Assembly: GCA_964604155.1 (NCBI GenBank) | Contig: CAZRXY010000019.1 | Coordinates: forward strand, 1-11,585 | Length of the DNA: 11,585 bases | Direction of reading: 5' to 3' | Source of the DNA: Stygibacter sp964604155 | GTDB taxonomy: Bacteria; Cloacimonadota; Cloacimonadia; Cloacimonadales; TCS61 | Part shown: positions 1 through 5,959 of the stretch, piece after piece | How the letters are laid out: each line of letters starts with the position of its first letter | Numbering within the stretch: the stretch's first letter is position 1 | Position numbers and translations under genes: made by a program | The notes under the pieces: generated by a model | Databases searched by the model: none | Told to the model about the DNA's origin: nothing | The model's input: only the letters and a program-made list of their open reading frames with translations

Positions 1-57
1 GAAGAAGAAGCTAAAAAGATATATGATCTTTTAAATATCAAAGTAAAAAATATATAA
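1..57 (+). CDS. C-terminal end of an unidentified protein (partial at 5' end)
   Basis: Frame 1 is open from the first base to a TAA at 55-57 and encodes EEEAKKIYDLLNIKVKNI, a charged, probably helical tail. The Glu/Lys-rich opening followed by a hydrophobic stretch looks like an ordinary C-terminus. Eighteen codons are too few to name a family. There is no hairpin plus T-run terminator directly behind the stop, only an A-rich stretch. The frame could be open by chance, so confidence is limited. Confidence 0.4.
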   Translation, partial: EEEAKKIYDLLNIKVKNI

Positions 58-315
58 AAAAGTGAAAAAAATCAGGACTAGAGTGTAGTGCCCAAAAAAT
101 CGAGTTTGTTATATTTTTCAATGGTTTACGAATTTAGAAGTGAAAGATGGGCTATAAAAAATCTGGTCTGGGATAAGAGATGTCCTCAGAATGCGTATCA
201 GATCGACTTTCTATTATGAAGATAAAACTGGCAATCATTACCAGGTTAGTATGTCAGGCAAATTGGTTTATCTGAGTAAACCATTGCGGAGGTTTTCTGG
301 TGTTTATATGGCTAA
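58..315. other. Non-coding region between the partial gene and the convergent signalling operon
   Basis: These 258 bp lie between two convergent genes. No convincing gene is present: the plus-strand frame opening at 191 runs into the antisense of the response regulator and lacks a ribosome binding site. Two dyads are visible: a 17-bp near-palindrome at 228-244, and a stem-loop at 265-284 (TGGTTTA/TAAACCA, 6-nt loop) without a T-run on either side. A stretch near 113-140 (containing AATGGTTTACGAAT) weakly resembles part of the repeat at 11396-11485. Confidence 0.5.
228..244. repeat. 17-bp near-perfect palindrome
   Basis: CTGGCAAT-C-ATTACCAG: the 8-bp arms match at 7 of 8 positions, and the mismatch is a G-U wobble in minus-strand RNA. 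A one-base centre suits a protein-binding dyad better than a hairpin. It lies about 70 bp beyond the stop codon of the response regulator gene. Function is unknown and it could be chance. Confidence 0.35.
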
Positions 316-1371
316 TTACTTTTTTAGGATTTCAATATCTTGCTGCAGGTTTTTCACCTGTTCTCGGAGTTCTTTAATACGGAATTCTCTGCCAACGAAG
401 AGATTATTCATTCTTTCAAGTTCGAGGTTTTTATCTTCGAGTTGCTGCGTGCGTTTGCGGACGAGTTCTTCGAGATGTTTTCGGTGGTTTTCGAGTTCAA
501 TTTCATTAATTTTCTGAGAAGTGATATCCTGTATGGTTTCGAGGGCACATTGGATATTTCCGTTATCATCTTTAATGGGTGTGGCGGTAAGATAGTACCA
601 GCGGTCTCTACTATTCTCATCGAGCATTACTTTTTCGGCTTCGATTGCCTCAGGCAGGAGATAAGATTGTTTCCATCCATTAGTGTAGTAATCGTTGATC
701 ACTTTTTTTTCTACTTGATCGAGAACAAGATCAGCCAGTATTGGTCTTGGAGAGGGGTAGAGAATTTTCCAGTGGTCGCAGGTGCCCACAATGTCACGGG
801 CATTCAGGTTAGAGAGTATTTCCAGTGCTTTATTAAAGTGAGTTACCTTGTGGTCTTTATCGATAATAAATGCCGGAATAGAGAAACCTTCAATAATCTG
901 GTTAAGTTTAATTTCATTTTCCAGCAGGGCACGGGTTTTGGCATCCACATTTTCCAGGAGTTTATCTTTTTCGCGTCGTAATTGGTCTTCGGAGCGTTTA
1001 ATGCGGAGGAGGACTTCTATCTGAGCACCGAGTTCGTGGGTGTCGATAGGTTTTGTGGAGAAGGCATCAGCGCCATGACGTAGTCCTTTAATCCGGCTTT
1101 GTGTATCAGTTTTAATAGCAGTGAGCATGAGAACGGGAATATTTTTAGTAGCGGGGTCATTTTTAAGTATGCGGCAGGTTTCATATCCATCCATCCCGGG
1201 CATAATAATATCAAGGATAATTGTGTCTGGCTGCTGCTTCTGGGCGATCTTTATGCCTTCTGTTCCTGAGAGGGCTTTTAGCACATTATATTCGGGTTTA
1301 AGGTGGTGCAAGAGAGCTTCTATCGTAAGAAGGTTATCTGGTTTATCATCAATAACAAGAATTTTTGCCAT
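316..1371 (-). CDS. Response regulator: REC-PAS with C-terminal coiled coil, no output domain
   Basis: This 351-residue cytoplasmic signalling protein starts with a complete receiver domain (about 1-122): acidic pair D8/D9, phospho-acceptor D54 in IILDIIMPGMDG, switch T84 and K107 in STKP. A helical linker (about 122-158) leads to a PAS domain (about 158-285). Its segment HWKILYPSPRPILADLV and its end, ALETIQDIT, match a PAS subtype I know from sensor kinases. The tail (about 288-351) is a charged coiled coil with MNNLFVGREFRIKELR, a motif that usually sits just before a HisKA domain, but here the protein stops. It therefore looks like the front half of a sensor kinase without the kinase, and no DNA-binding or enzymatic domain is present. 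It is the last gene of the operon, 30 bp after the hybrid kinase, with AAGGAG (1377-1382) 5 nt before the ATG. It probably takes phosphate from that kinase and acts by dimerisation or partner contact (inference). The domain call is secure, the role is not. Confidence 0.93.
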   Translation of the reverse strand: MAKILVIDDKPDNLLTIEALLHHLKPEYNVLKALSGTEGIKIAQKQQPDTIILDIIMPGMDGYETCRILKNDPATKNIPVLMLTAIKTDTQSRIKGLRHGADAFSTKPIDTHELGAQIEVLLRIKRSEDQLRREKDKLLENVDAKTRALLENEIKLNQIIEGFSIPAFIIDKDHKVTHFNKALEILSNLNARDIVGTCDHWKILYPSPRPILADLVLDQVEKKVINDYYTNGWKQSYLLPEAIEAEKVMLDENSRDRWYYLTATPIKDDNGNIQCALETIQDITSQKINEIELENHRKHLEELVRKRTQQLEDKNLELERMNNLFVGREFRIKELREQVKNLQQDIEILKK

Positions 1372-1401
1372 GTTATCTCCTTGAGAATAATTTATTCAGT
1401 T

Positions 1402-4400
1402 TTATTTTTCCAGCAAATTATTAATTTTTTCCAGCAAAGCTGCCGGTTGGACGGGTTTTGCCATATAGTCATCGCAACCTGCTTCGATCAATTCGATTTC
1501 ATCACGTTTCAAAACTTTGGCAGTAACCGCAATGATGGGTATATTTTTAGTATCTTCAGCGTTTTTGAGAATTGAGATCAGTTCGATACCGCTGATCTGA
1601 GGTAGATTAATATCGAGCAGGATAAGCTGAGGTTTTTTTGCTAAAATAAGCTGCAAGCCGGATAAGCCGTCAAGGGCTTCAATGACGTCATATTTATCCT
1701 TTACAACAGCCTTCAAAGTGATCATATTATCGGGATTATCTTCGATGATAATGATCTTGGGTTTTCCTTGATGCGAAGGTGAAGGCGGTGGCATTAGCTG
1801 AGAGGATTTATTTTGTGATTTAGTATTAAGCATGAGCTTCACTTTAAGCAAAAGACCTTCGGAATCGATATCTCCTTTATGGACAAGTTGCTGGATATTA
1901 TTGGAGCTAAGTCTTGCCAGATCATTCTGATCAAGGTCTTTGGCGGTGAGAATGAGAACCGGGAGGTTACGCGTTTTCTGGGATTGTCTAATTTTTTCTA
2001 AAACTTCAAATCCATCAATTTCGGGCATCATAAGATCGAGGATGACGGCGTCTGGCAAGGTATGTTTCACGTAATCCAGAGCCTCTCTGCCATTAGTGGC
2101 AATATCGACGAGGTAGCCATTTCTTTGCAAGAGGCTGCGCACTTGAATGATAGCGGCTTCATTATCTTCCACGAGGAGCAGCCTTTGGGTTTGAGTGGCA
2201 TGACTTTCATTATTATCTAAATCATGGCAGCAATATTCTCCCTGCCGCGGCGACATTTCGTGATAGTCCATTTTGAGAGGCAAGATCACAGTGAAAGTGG
2301 AGCCTTTGCCGAGTTCACTTGTGACGGTAATCTCGCCATCGAGCAGCTTGACCAACTTTCTGGAAATAGCCAGTCCCAGACCGGAGCCTTCATACATCCT
2401 GGAAGTAGAGCCATCAACCTGCCGGAATTCATCAAATATAACATAAATTTTATCTTTGGGAATACCAATACCAGTATCTTCTATGTGGATATACAGTTTA
2501 TCATTTTCTATCTGACCAAAGATATGAACATAACCTTCATGTGTATATTTTATGGCATTAGCGATAATATTCTGCAATATTTGTTGTAATCTTTTTTCAT
2601 CCGTATATATTTTTGGCAATTTTTCGGGGAAGTCAAGTTTTAGTTCAAGACCTTTAGGTTCAGCAAGTGGCTTCAAGAGTTGGCAGATATTATCTATGAG
2701 GGTATCGGGAGCTACCATAGAGCAGACGAGATCAATTCTGCCGGCTTCAATTTTTGAGAGGTCAAGGATATCGTTAATTTGTTCGAGTAATCTTTTACCA
2801 TTGCGCTGAATAATAGAGAGATAATCGATTTCTTCCTGATCGAGTCTGTCATGCGTTCTTTGCACGAGAATATCAGAGAGAGCGATCACGGAATTGAGTG
2901 GCGTGCGTAATTCATGGCTCATATTGGAAAGAAATTCGCTTTTGAGTGAATTTGCCTGCATAACCTCCACTTTCTGAGCTTCCAGTTCCAGATTTTGCTG
3001 CCGTAATTCCTGCGAACTTTGCTGCAGTTCTTCTGCCTGTTGCTGCAATTCTTCTGCCTGTTGCTGTAATTCTTCCTTCTGAGCGGAGAGTTTTTTATTT
3101 TGCTCAGCCAGTTCGTCTGCCTGAATTCTCACTTTTTTTGCGTGTAAGATATTTGAATATGATTGATTAATAGCATTCCAGGACAAATTCAGGGCATCGA
3201 GAGCTTCGCTTGAGAATTCATATATACTTGAGAGAGAGAATAATGCATGCGCCCTGCCATCGATTAATACGGGGATAGTGATCATCTCTTTAGGCAAGAT
3301 ATTACCGGCAATTGTGAGATATGTGAAGGCGGTATCGGCAGGAATACTTTTAAAATAATATATTCTCCGAGCTGCTATGGCGGTGCCAAATTCACCTTCA
3401 GGGTGGTCAGCATCAAAGGAGCTCAGAAGAGATTGATTAGCACCGATTGAGTCAAGGTGCTCAAATTTATTGGTATCTTCATTCAAAATATAAAATGCAG
3501 CCATGGAACTGCCGGTGATATCCATTAATTCTTTGAGCATTTTGGTGGCAAATTCATCCAGGTTCGCAATATTTATCAAAGTATTATCAATATGACTGGT
3601 ACAATCCTGCACTTTAATGTGCGATTCAATAGCTTCAGCCATGATATTCACAGATTTAGCCAGGGCACCGATTTCATCGGCAGAGGTTATGGTATTTCGG
3701 GCTGAGTAATTTTCAATTTCAATTTCATGAGCCATTTCTTTTAGTTTAACTATAGGTTGAGAAATACGATTAGCCAGAATTCTACTAATTACAACAATGG
3801 CAGCAGCTATAAGCAGAGAGACAAGGATCAATTCAAAGAACCATTTCTGAATTGCTTCTTTTAGCTCGCTGGTATCCTGTTTGCAGATAAAGCCCCATTC
3901 AGTTTCGGGAATATGTGTATAGGCAGCCAGCACTTCCTTACCTCTGTAGTCCTTTGCTTTAATAACAGCAGTTTCACCACCGGCAGCCCTTTGGGCAATT
4001 TCAGTATTAATTTTTTGTTTGAGTGGTGCTTCATCATTCCAGCGTAATCTATTAAGAGCAACCAGGTCTTTATTCACCAGCAGGGTTTCTCCAGTTTCTC
4101 CGAGACCTATATTGCTTTGTAACAGGTTGAAAAGTGAATAATCAAGATTAACTACAGCACCCAGTATTCCGATGACGTGTCGTTCGGGGTGCTGTCGGCA
4201 GAATATAGGAAGAGAAAATGCCATAACAAAATTGCCATTTTCGTGTGAATAATGAATGTCTTTTATGTGTAAGGAACGTTTTAATATAGGTGCATAATAT
4301 ATTTCATCATCTATTTTATCTATCCCATCTCTATGCGGTTTAGTAGATAACACAATTTTGCCGGTTTTTGGGTGCAGGATGAAAATTTCTTCATAATCGT

Positions 4401-4737
4401 AATAATTTCTTGAATAATTTTGAAGCACTTCTTTTGCTCTTTTGATAATCGCCAGATCAGATACAGAGGGATTATCGTAATCGGCAATGATTTCTAAATC
4501 AGTAAAGTCATAATCTTGAGAAATAACGATGAGATCGCCTGAGCGTTCGGCAATCCAGTTTGTTAAGCTTTGCACTTTGAGATCGCGGATGGCTTCCAGT
4601 TTATGGAAATTGTTTCGCTTTATTTCATCGAGCTGTCTGTGGTAAATATAGGCAATTGCGAGTAACAAAGGGATGAGAGAGACCAGCAAAAACCAGAGCG
4701 TAAAGCGGTTTTTGATCTTGCCTAATAATTTATTCAT
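1402..4737 (-). CDS. Membrane hybrid histidine kinase: dCache-HAMP-GAF-coiled coil-HisKA-HATPase-REC-REC
   Basis: This 1111-residue sensor kinase has a short cytoplasmic N-terminus, TM1 (about 14-31), a periplasmic dCache-like double sensor (about 38-295, with GETGETLLVN and a WGF near the end), TM2 (about 300-320), HAMP (about 320-372, P328) and a GAF-like domain (about 385-535). A long coiled coil (about 535-600) follows, with tandem EELQQQA heptads. HisKA carries H608 in SHELRTPLNS. The ATPase domain has its N box (N723, N727), DTGIGIP (754-760), F box (F768) and GSGLGLA (784-790). REC1 (about 852-968) has E857/D858, D901, T931 and K954, the last in HKGD rather than the usual KP. A Pro-rich linker (about 980-992) joins REC2 (about 993-1110; D1000, D1042, T1072, K1094). 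All catalytic and acceptor residues are present. It lies 15 bp after the cheR-like gene, with AAGGAAG at 4744-4750 six nt before the ATG. The ligand is unknown. No HPt domain is visible, so the route off the receivers is unclear. Confidence 0.96.
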   Translation of the reverse strand: MNKLLGKIKNRFTLWFLLVSLIPLLLAIAYIYHRQLDEIKRNNFHKLEAIRDLKVQSLTNWIAERSGDLIVISQDYDFTDLEIIADYDNPSVSDLAIIKRAKEVLQNYSRNYYDYEEIFILHPKTGKIVLSTKPHRDGIDKIDDEIYYAPILKRSLHIKDIHYSHENGNFVMAFSLPIFCRQHPERHVIGILGAVVNLDYSLFNLLQSNIGLGETGETLLVNKDLVALNRLRWNDEAPLKQKINTEIAQRAAGGETAVIKAKDYRGKEVLAAYTHIPETEWGFICKQDTSELKEAIQKWFFELILVSLLIAAAIVVISRILANRISQPIVKLKEMAHEIEIENYSARNTITSADEIGALAKSVNIMAEAIESHIKVQDCTSHIDNTLINIANLDEFATKMLKELMDITGSSMAAFYILNEDTNKFEHLDSIGANQSLLSSFDADHPEGEFGTAIAARRIYYFKSIPADTAFTYLTIAGNILPKEMITIPVLIDGRAHALFSLSSIYEFSSEALDALNLSWNAINQSYSNILHAKKVRIQADELAEQNKKLSAQKEELQQQAEELQQQAEELQQSSQELRQQNLELEAQKVEVMQANSLKSEFLSNMSHELRTPLNSVIALSDILVQRTHDRLDQEEIDYLSIIQRNGKRLLEQINDILDLSKIEAGRIDLVCSMVAPDTLIDNICQLLKPLAEPKGLELKLDFPEKLPKIYTDEKRLQQILQNIIANAIKYTHEGYVHIFGQIENDKLYIHIEDTGIGIPKDKIYVIFDEFRQVDGSTSRMYEGSGLGLAISRKLVKLLDGEITVTSELGKGSTFTVILPLKMDYHEMSPRQGEYCCHDLDNNESHATQTQRLLLVEDNEAAIIQVRSLLQRNGYLVDIATNGREALDYVKHTLPDAVILDLMMPEIDGFEVLEKIRQSQKTRNLPVLILTAKDLDQNDLARLSSNNIQQLVHKGDIDSEGLLLKVKLMLNTKSQNKSSQLMPPPSPSHQGKPKIIIIEDNPDNMITLKAVVKDKYDVIEALDGLSGLQLILAKKPQLILLDINLPQISGIELISILKNAEDTKNIPIIAVTAKVLKRDEIELIEAGCDDYMAKPVQPAALLEKINNLLEK
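3013..3075 (-). repeat. Tandem 21-bp heptad repeat within the hybrid kinase gene
   Basis: Three near-identical 21-bp units encode EELQQQA, EELQQQA and EELQQSS (residues 555-575), in the coiled coil just before HisKA. The units differ by only a few bases, so copy number could change by slippage in whole heptads and keep the reading frame. Such Gln/Glu heptads are common in the signalling helices of hybrid kinases. Confidence 0.85.
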
Positions 4738-4752
4738 ATAATACTTCCTTCA

Positions 4753-5571
4753 TTATCCTGTTTTTTTGAATAATTTACTCACAGGGGTTACCTGTGTAAA
4801 TTTATTGTGATAATTTTCAAAGAGTGTTTCTGCTTCTCCGAGATGGAGATACCCTTTCATATTTAGAGATTTATAAATTTTATCCAGGATTATTTTTTGA
4901 TACTCCATACTGTAATAGATCAGCACATTACGGCATAGAATGATATCAAAATTACCATATATACTTTCGGAGGGAGCGAAGTGATTTTTATTAACCAGGT
5001 CAAAGACCGAAAAATGAACTTTTTTCTTAATTGAGTCATTAATAGTGAATTTATCATCCTCAATATTGAAGTACTTTTGCAGCAGACCAAATTTGATTTC
5101 CTTAACTGCTTCTTTATTATAGACGCCTTTAAGGGCGAGTGAGAGTGCTTTTGGATCAAGGTCCGTACCAAATATTTCGGTTTCCAGATCAGTATCCGCC
5201 ATGTGCTCGGATGCAATAATTGCCATAGAGTATGCTTCTTCCCCGGTGGCACAGCCGGCAGACCAAATGCGTAAGGGCTCGCCGCAATTCTGCTTATCCT
5301 GGATAATTCTGCCGGTAATTTTATTTAAAATCTCAAAATCAAGTGGATTGCGGAAAAAATGACTGACTTTGATAGTGACTGCCTGTAAGAGATACTGAAT
5401 TTCTTCCTCATGAGATTGAAGATATTGATAGTAGTCATCAAAATTTTGGCAGTGAGTAGGCATAAAGCGGATACTAATCCTGCGTTTAAGCATACCCAGC
5501 GAGCAACCGGAAAAATCTAAATCAGCCCTTTCCAGTAAAATCCCCAAGATAAGTCTTATCTTATTTTCCAT
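4753..5571 (-). CDS. cheR: CheR-family SAM-dependent protein-glutamate methyltransferase
   Basis: This 272-residue protein has the usual length and layout of CheR, which transfers methyl from S-adenosylmethionine to glutamates of chemoreceptors or, in non-motility homologues, other signalling proteins. The helical N-terminal domain (about 1-70) contains LDFSGCSLGMLKRRI. The catalytic domain follows, with VSHFFRNPLDFE (69-80; the usual Thr of TxFFR is Ser), the SAM-binding loop IWSAGCATGEEAYS (102-115), the acidic TEIFGTDLDP (131-140) and ILCRNVLIYY (211-220). No active-site motif is missing. It is the first gene of the operon, with AGGAG (5576-5580) 4 nt before ATG, and a TTGACA promoter-like site lies 60 bp upstream. 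No cheB, cheW, cheA or chemoreceptor is in the window. The downstream hybrid kinase suggests it modifies that kinase or a partner rather than serving flagellar chemotaxis (inference). The family is certain; the symbol is a family label. Confidence 0.93.
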   Translation of the reverse strand: MENKIRLILGILLERADLDFSGCSLGMLKRRISIRFMPTHCQNFDDYYQYLQSHEEEIQYLLQAVTIKVSHFFRNPLDFEILNKITGRIIQDKQNCGEPLRIWSAGCATGEEAYSMAIIASEHMADTDLETEIFGTDLDPKALSLALKGVYNKEAVKEIKFGLLQKYFNIEDDKFTINDSIKKKVHFSVFDLVNKNHFAPSESIYGNFDIILCRNVLIYYSMEYQKIILDKIYKSLNMKGYLHLGEAETLFENYHNKFTQVTPVSKLFKKTG

Positions 5572-5609
5572 CTTTCTCCTGTCTGTTTTCTTCTATTCCA
5601 CGAGTCTCA

Positions 5610-5636
5610 ATACTATAAAATCTGCCTCACTGTCAA
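5610..5636 (-). promoter_or_regulatory. Probable promoter of the cheR-kinase-regulator operon
   Basis: On the minus strand a perfect TTGACA (5631-5636) is followed after 15 bp by TAGTAT (5610-5615, 4 of 6 to consensus). An overlapping TATAGT (5612-5617) is the alternative -10. The leader to the ATG at 5571 would be about 30 nt. The spacing is shorter than ideal, so this is a moderate call. It is the only sigma-70-like site seen ahead of the three genes. Confidence 0.4.
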
Positions 5637-5678
5637 TATAAATAGTACCCGGGCTGGCATACTCCCGAAATTTATTTG

Positions 5679-5700
5679 TAAGTTCGGAATATTGAACTTA
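5679..5700. repeat. Inverted repeat, 7-bp perfect arms
   Basis: Arms TAAGTTC (5679-5685) and GAACTTA (5694-5700) flank an 8-nt centre, GGAATATT. The dyad has no T-run and lies about 43 bp upstream of the -35-like box of the cheR promoter, a position compatible with an activator site or with an element remnant. No regulator can be named. Confidence 0.45.
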
Positions 5701-5797
5701 TGAAGCTATTGGTCGTCACCATTGCGAAGTTTCCTCTTTAAAAAAACCCATAGCAGCTATTGATTATGCTCCCGTCTCACAGAAACGCTGCCCTCTA

Positions 5798-5881
5798 ATT
5801 CATTCAACAATCAAAATTGAGCATTCAAAATTATTCCATCACCTGGCGGGTGATTTTGAGCCATGCAAGAAAAAATCGAGG
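5798..5881 (-). repeat. Copy A of a structured intergenic repeat
   Basis: Read on the minus strand, 5840-5798 aligns without gaps to 11443-11485 on the plus strand (35 of 43 identical by eye, including 17 of the first 18). The similarity continues with small gaps on the other side (TGATTT, TGAGCCAT, AAAAAA and CGAGG blocks). A perfect stem-loop sits in the middle: ATCACC/GGTGAT around 5 nt at 5838-5854, with its counterpart in the other copy. No reading frame or terminal repeats are visible. It lies 119 bp or less upstream of the gene at 5960. Confidence 0.65.
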
Positions 5882-5906
5882 AGATGTAAGAATATTTTTT
5901 TTAGAT

Positions 5907-5939
5907 TTGACAAAATTTAAGGTAATTGCTTTTTAGATA
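5907..5939 (+). promoter_or_regulatory. Possible promoter of the secreted beta-helix protein
   Basis: A perfect TTGACA occurs at 5907-5912, but the -10 is poor: only TTTTTA (5930-5935), TTTAGA (5932-5937) or TAGATA (5934-5939) lie near the right distance. The gene's ribosome binding site GGAGG (5951-5955) is 4 nt before the ATG at 5960, so the leader would be very short. Confidence 0.3.
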
Positions 5940-5959
5940 AAAACAAGATTGGAGGCGTT

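Larger units (their letters stand above)
5572..5959. other. 388-bp divergent intergenic region
   Basis: No gene is seen here. It separates the minus-strand signalling operon from the plus-strand secreted protein. It holds a TTGACA-type site facing each way, an inverted repeat at 5679-5700, a stretch at 5710-5732 with GTCGTCACCATTGCGAAG that resembles a widespread class of intergenic repeat (weak), and the structured repeat at 5798-5881. Two AGCTATTG octamers occur at 5704-5711 and 5755-5762. The concentration of dyads suggests repeats rather than decayed coding sequence. Confidence 0.6.

Noticed and set aside
113..140. Third copy of the structured repeat in the first intergenic region
   Set aside because: AATGGTTTACGAAT resembles AATGGTTCACAAAT of copy B. 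The flanks and the central hairpin do not match, so it may be chance.
265..284. Stem-loop as a terminator for the signalling operon
   Set aside because: The stem is only 7 bp and AT-rich, and no T-run follows on the minus strand. Kept only as a dyad.
191..517. A 108-codon plus-strand frame starting in the intergenic region
   Set aside because: More than half is antisense to the response regulator and becomes Ser/Arg/Cys-rich there. The start lacks a Shine-Dalgarno sequence. The first 40 codons alone are not convincing.
340..981. A 213-codon plus-strand open frame opposite the response regulator gene
   Set aside because: The opposite strand encodes a well-conserved REC-PAS protein over the whole span. 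The antisense frame has low-complexity Phe-rich content and no ribosome binding site.
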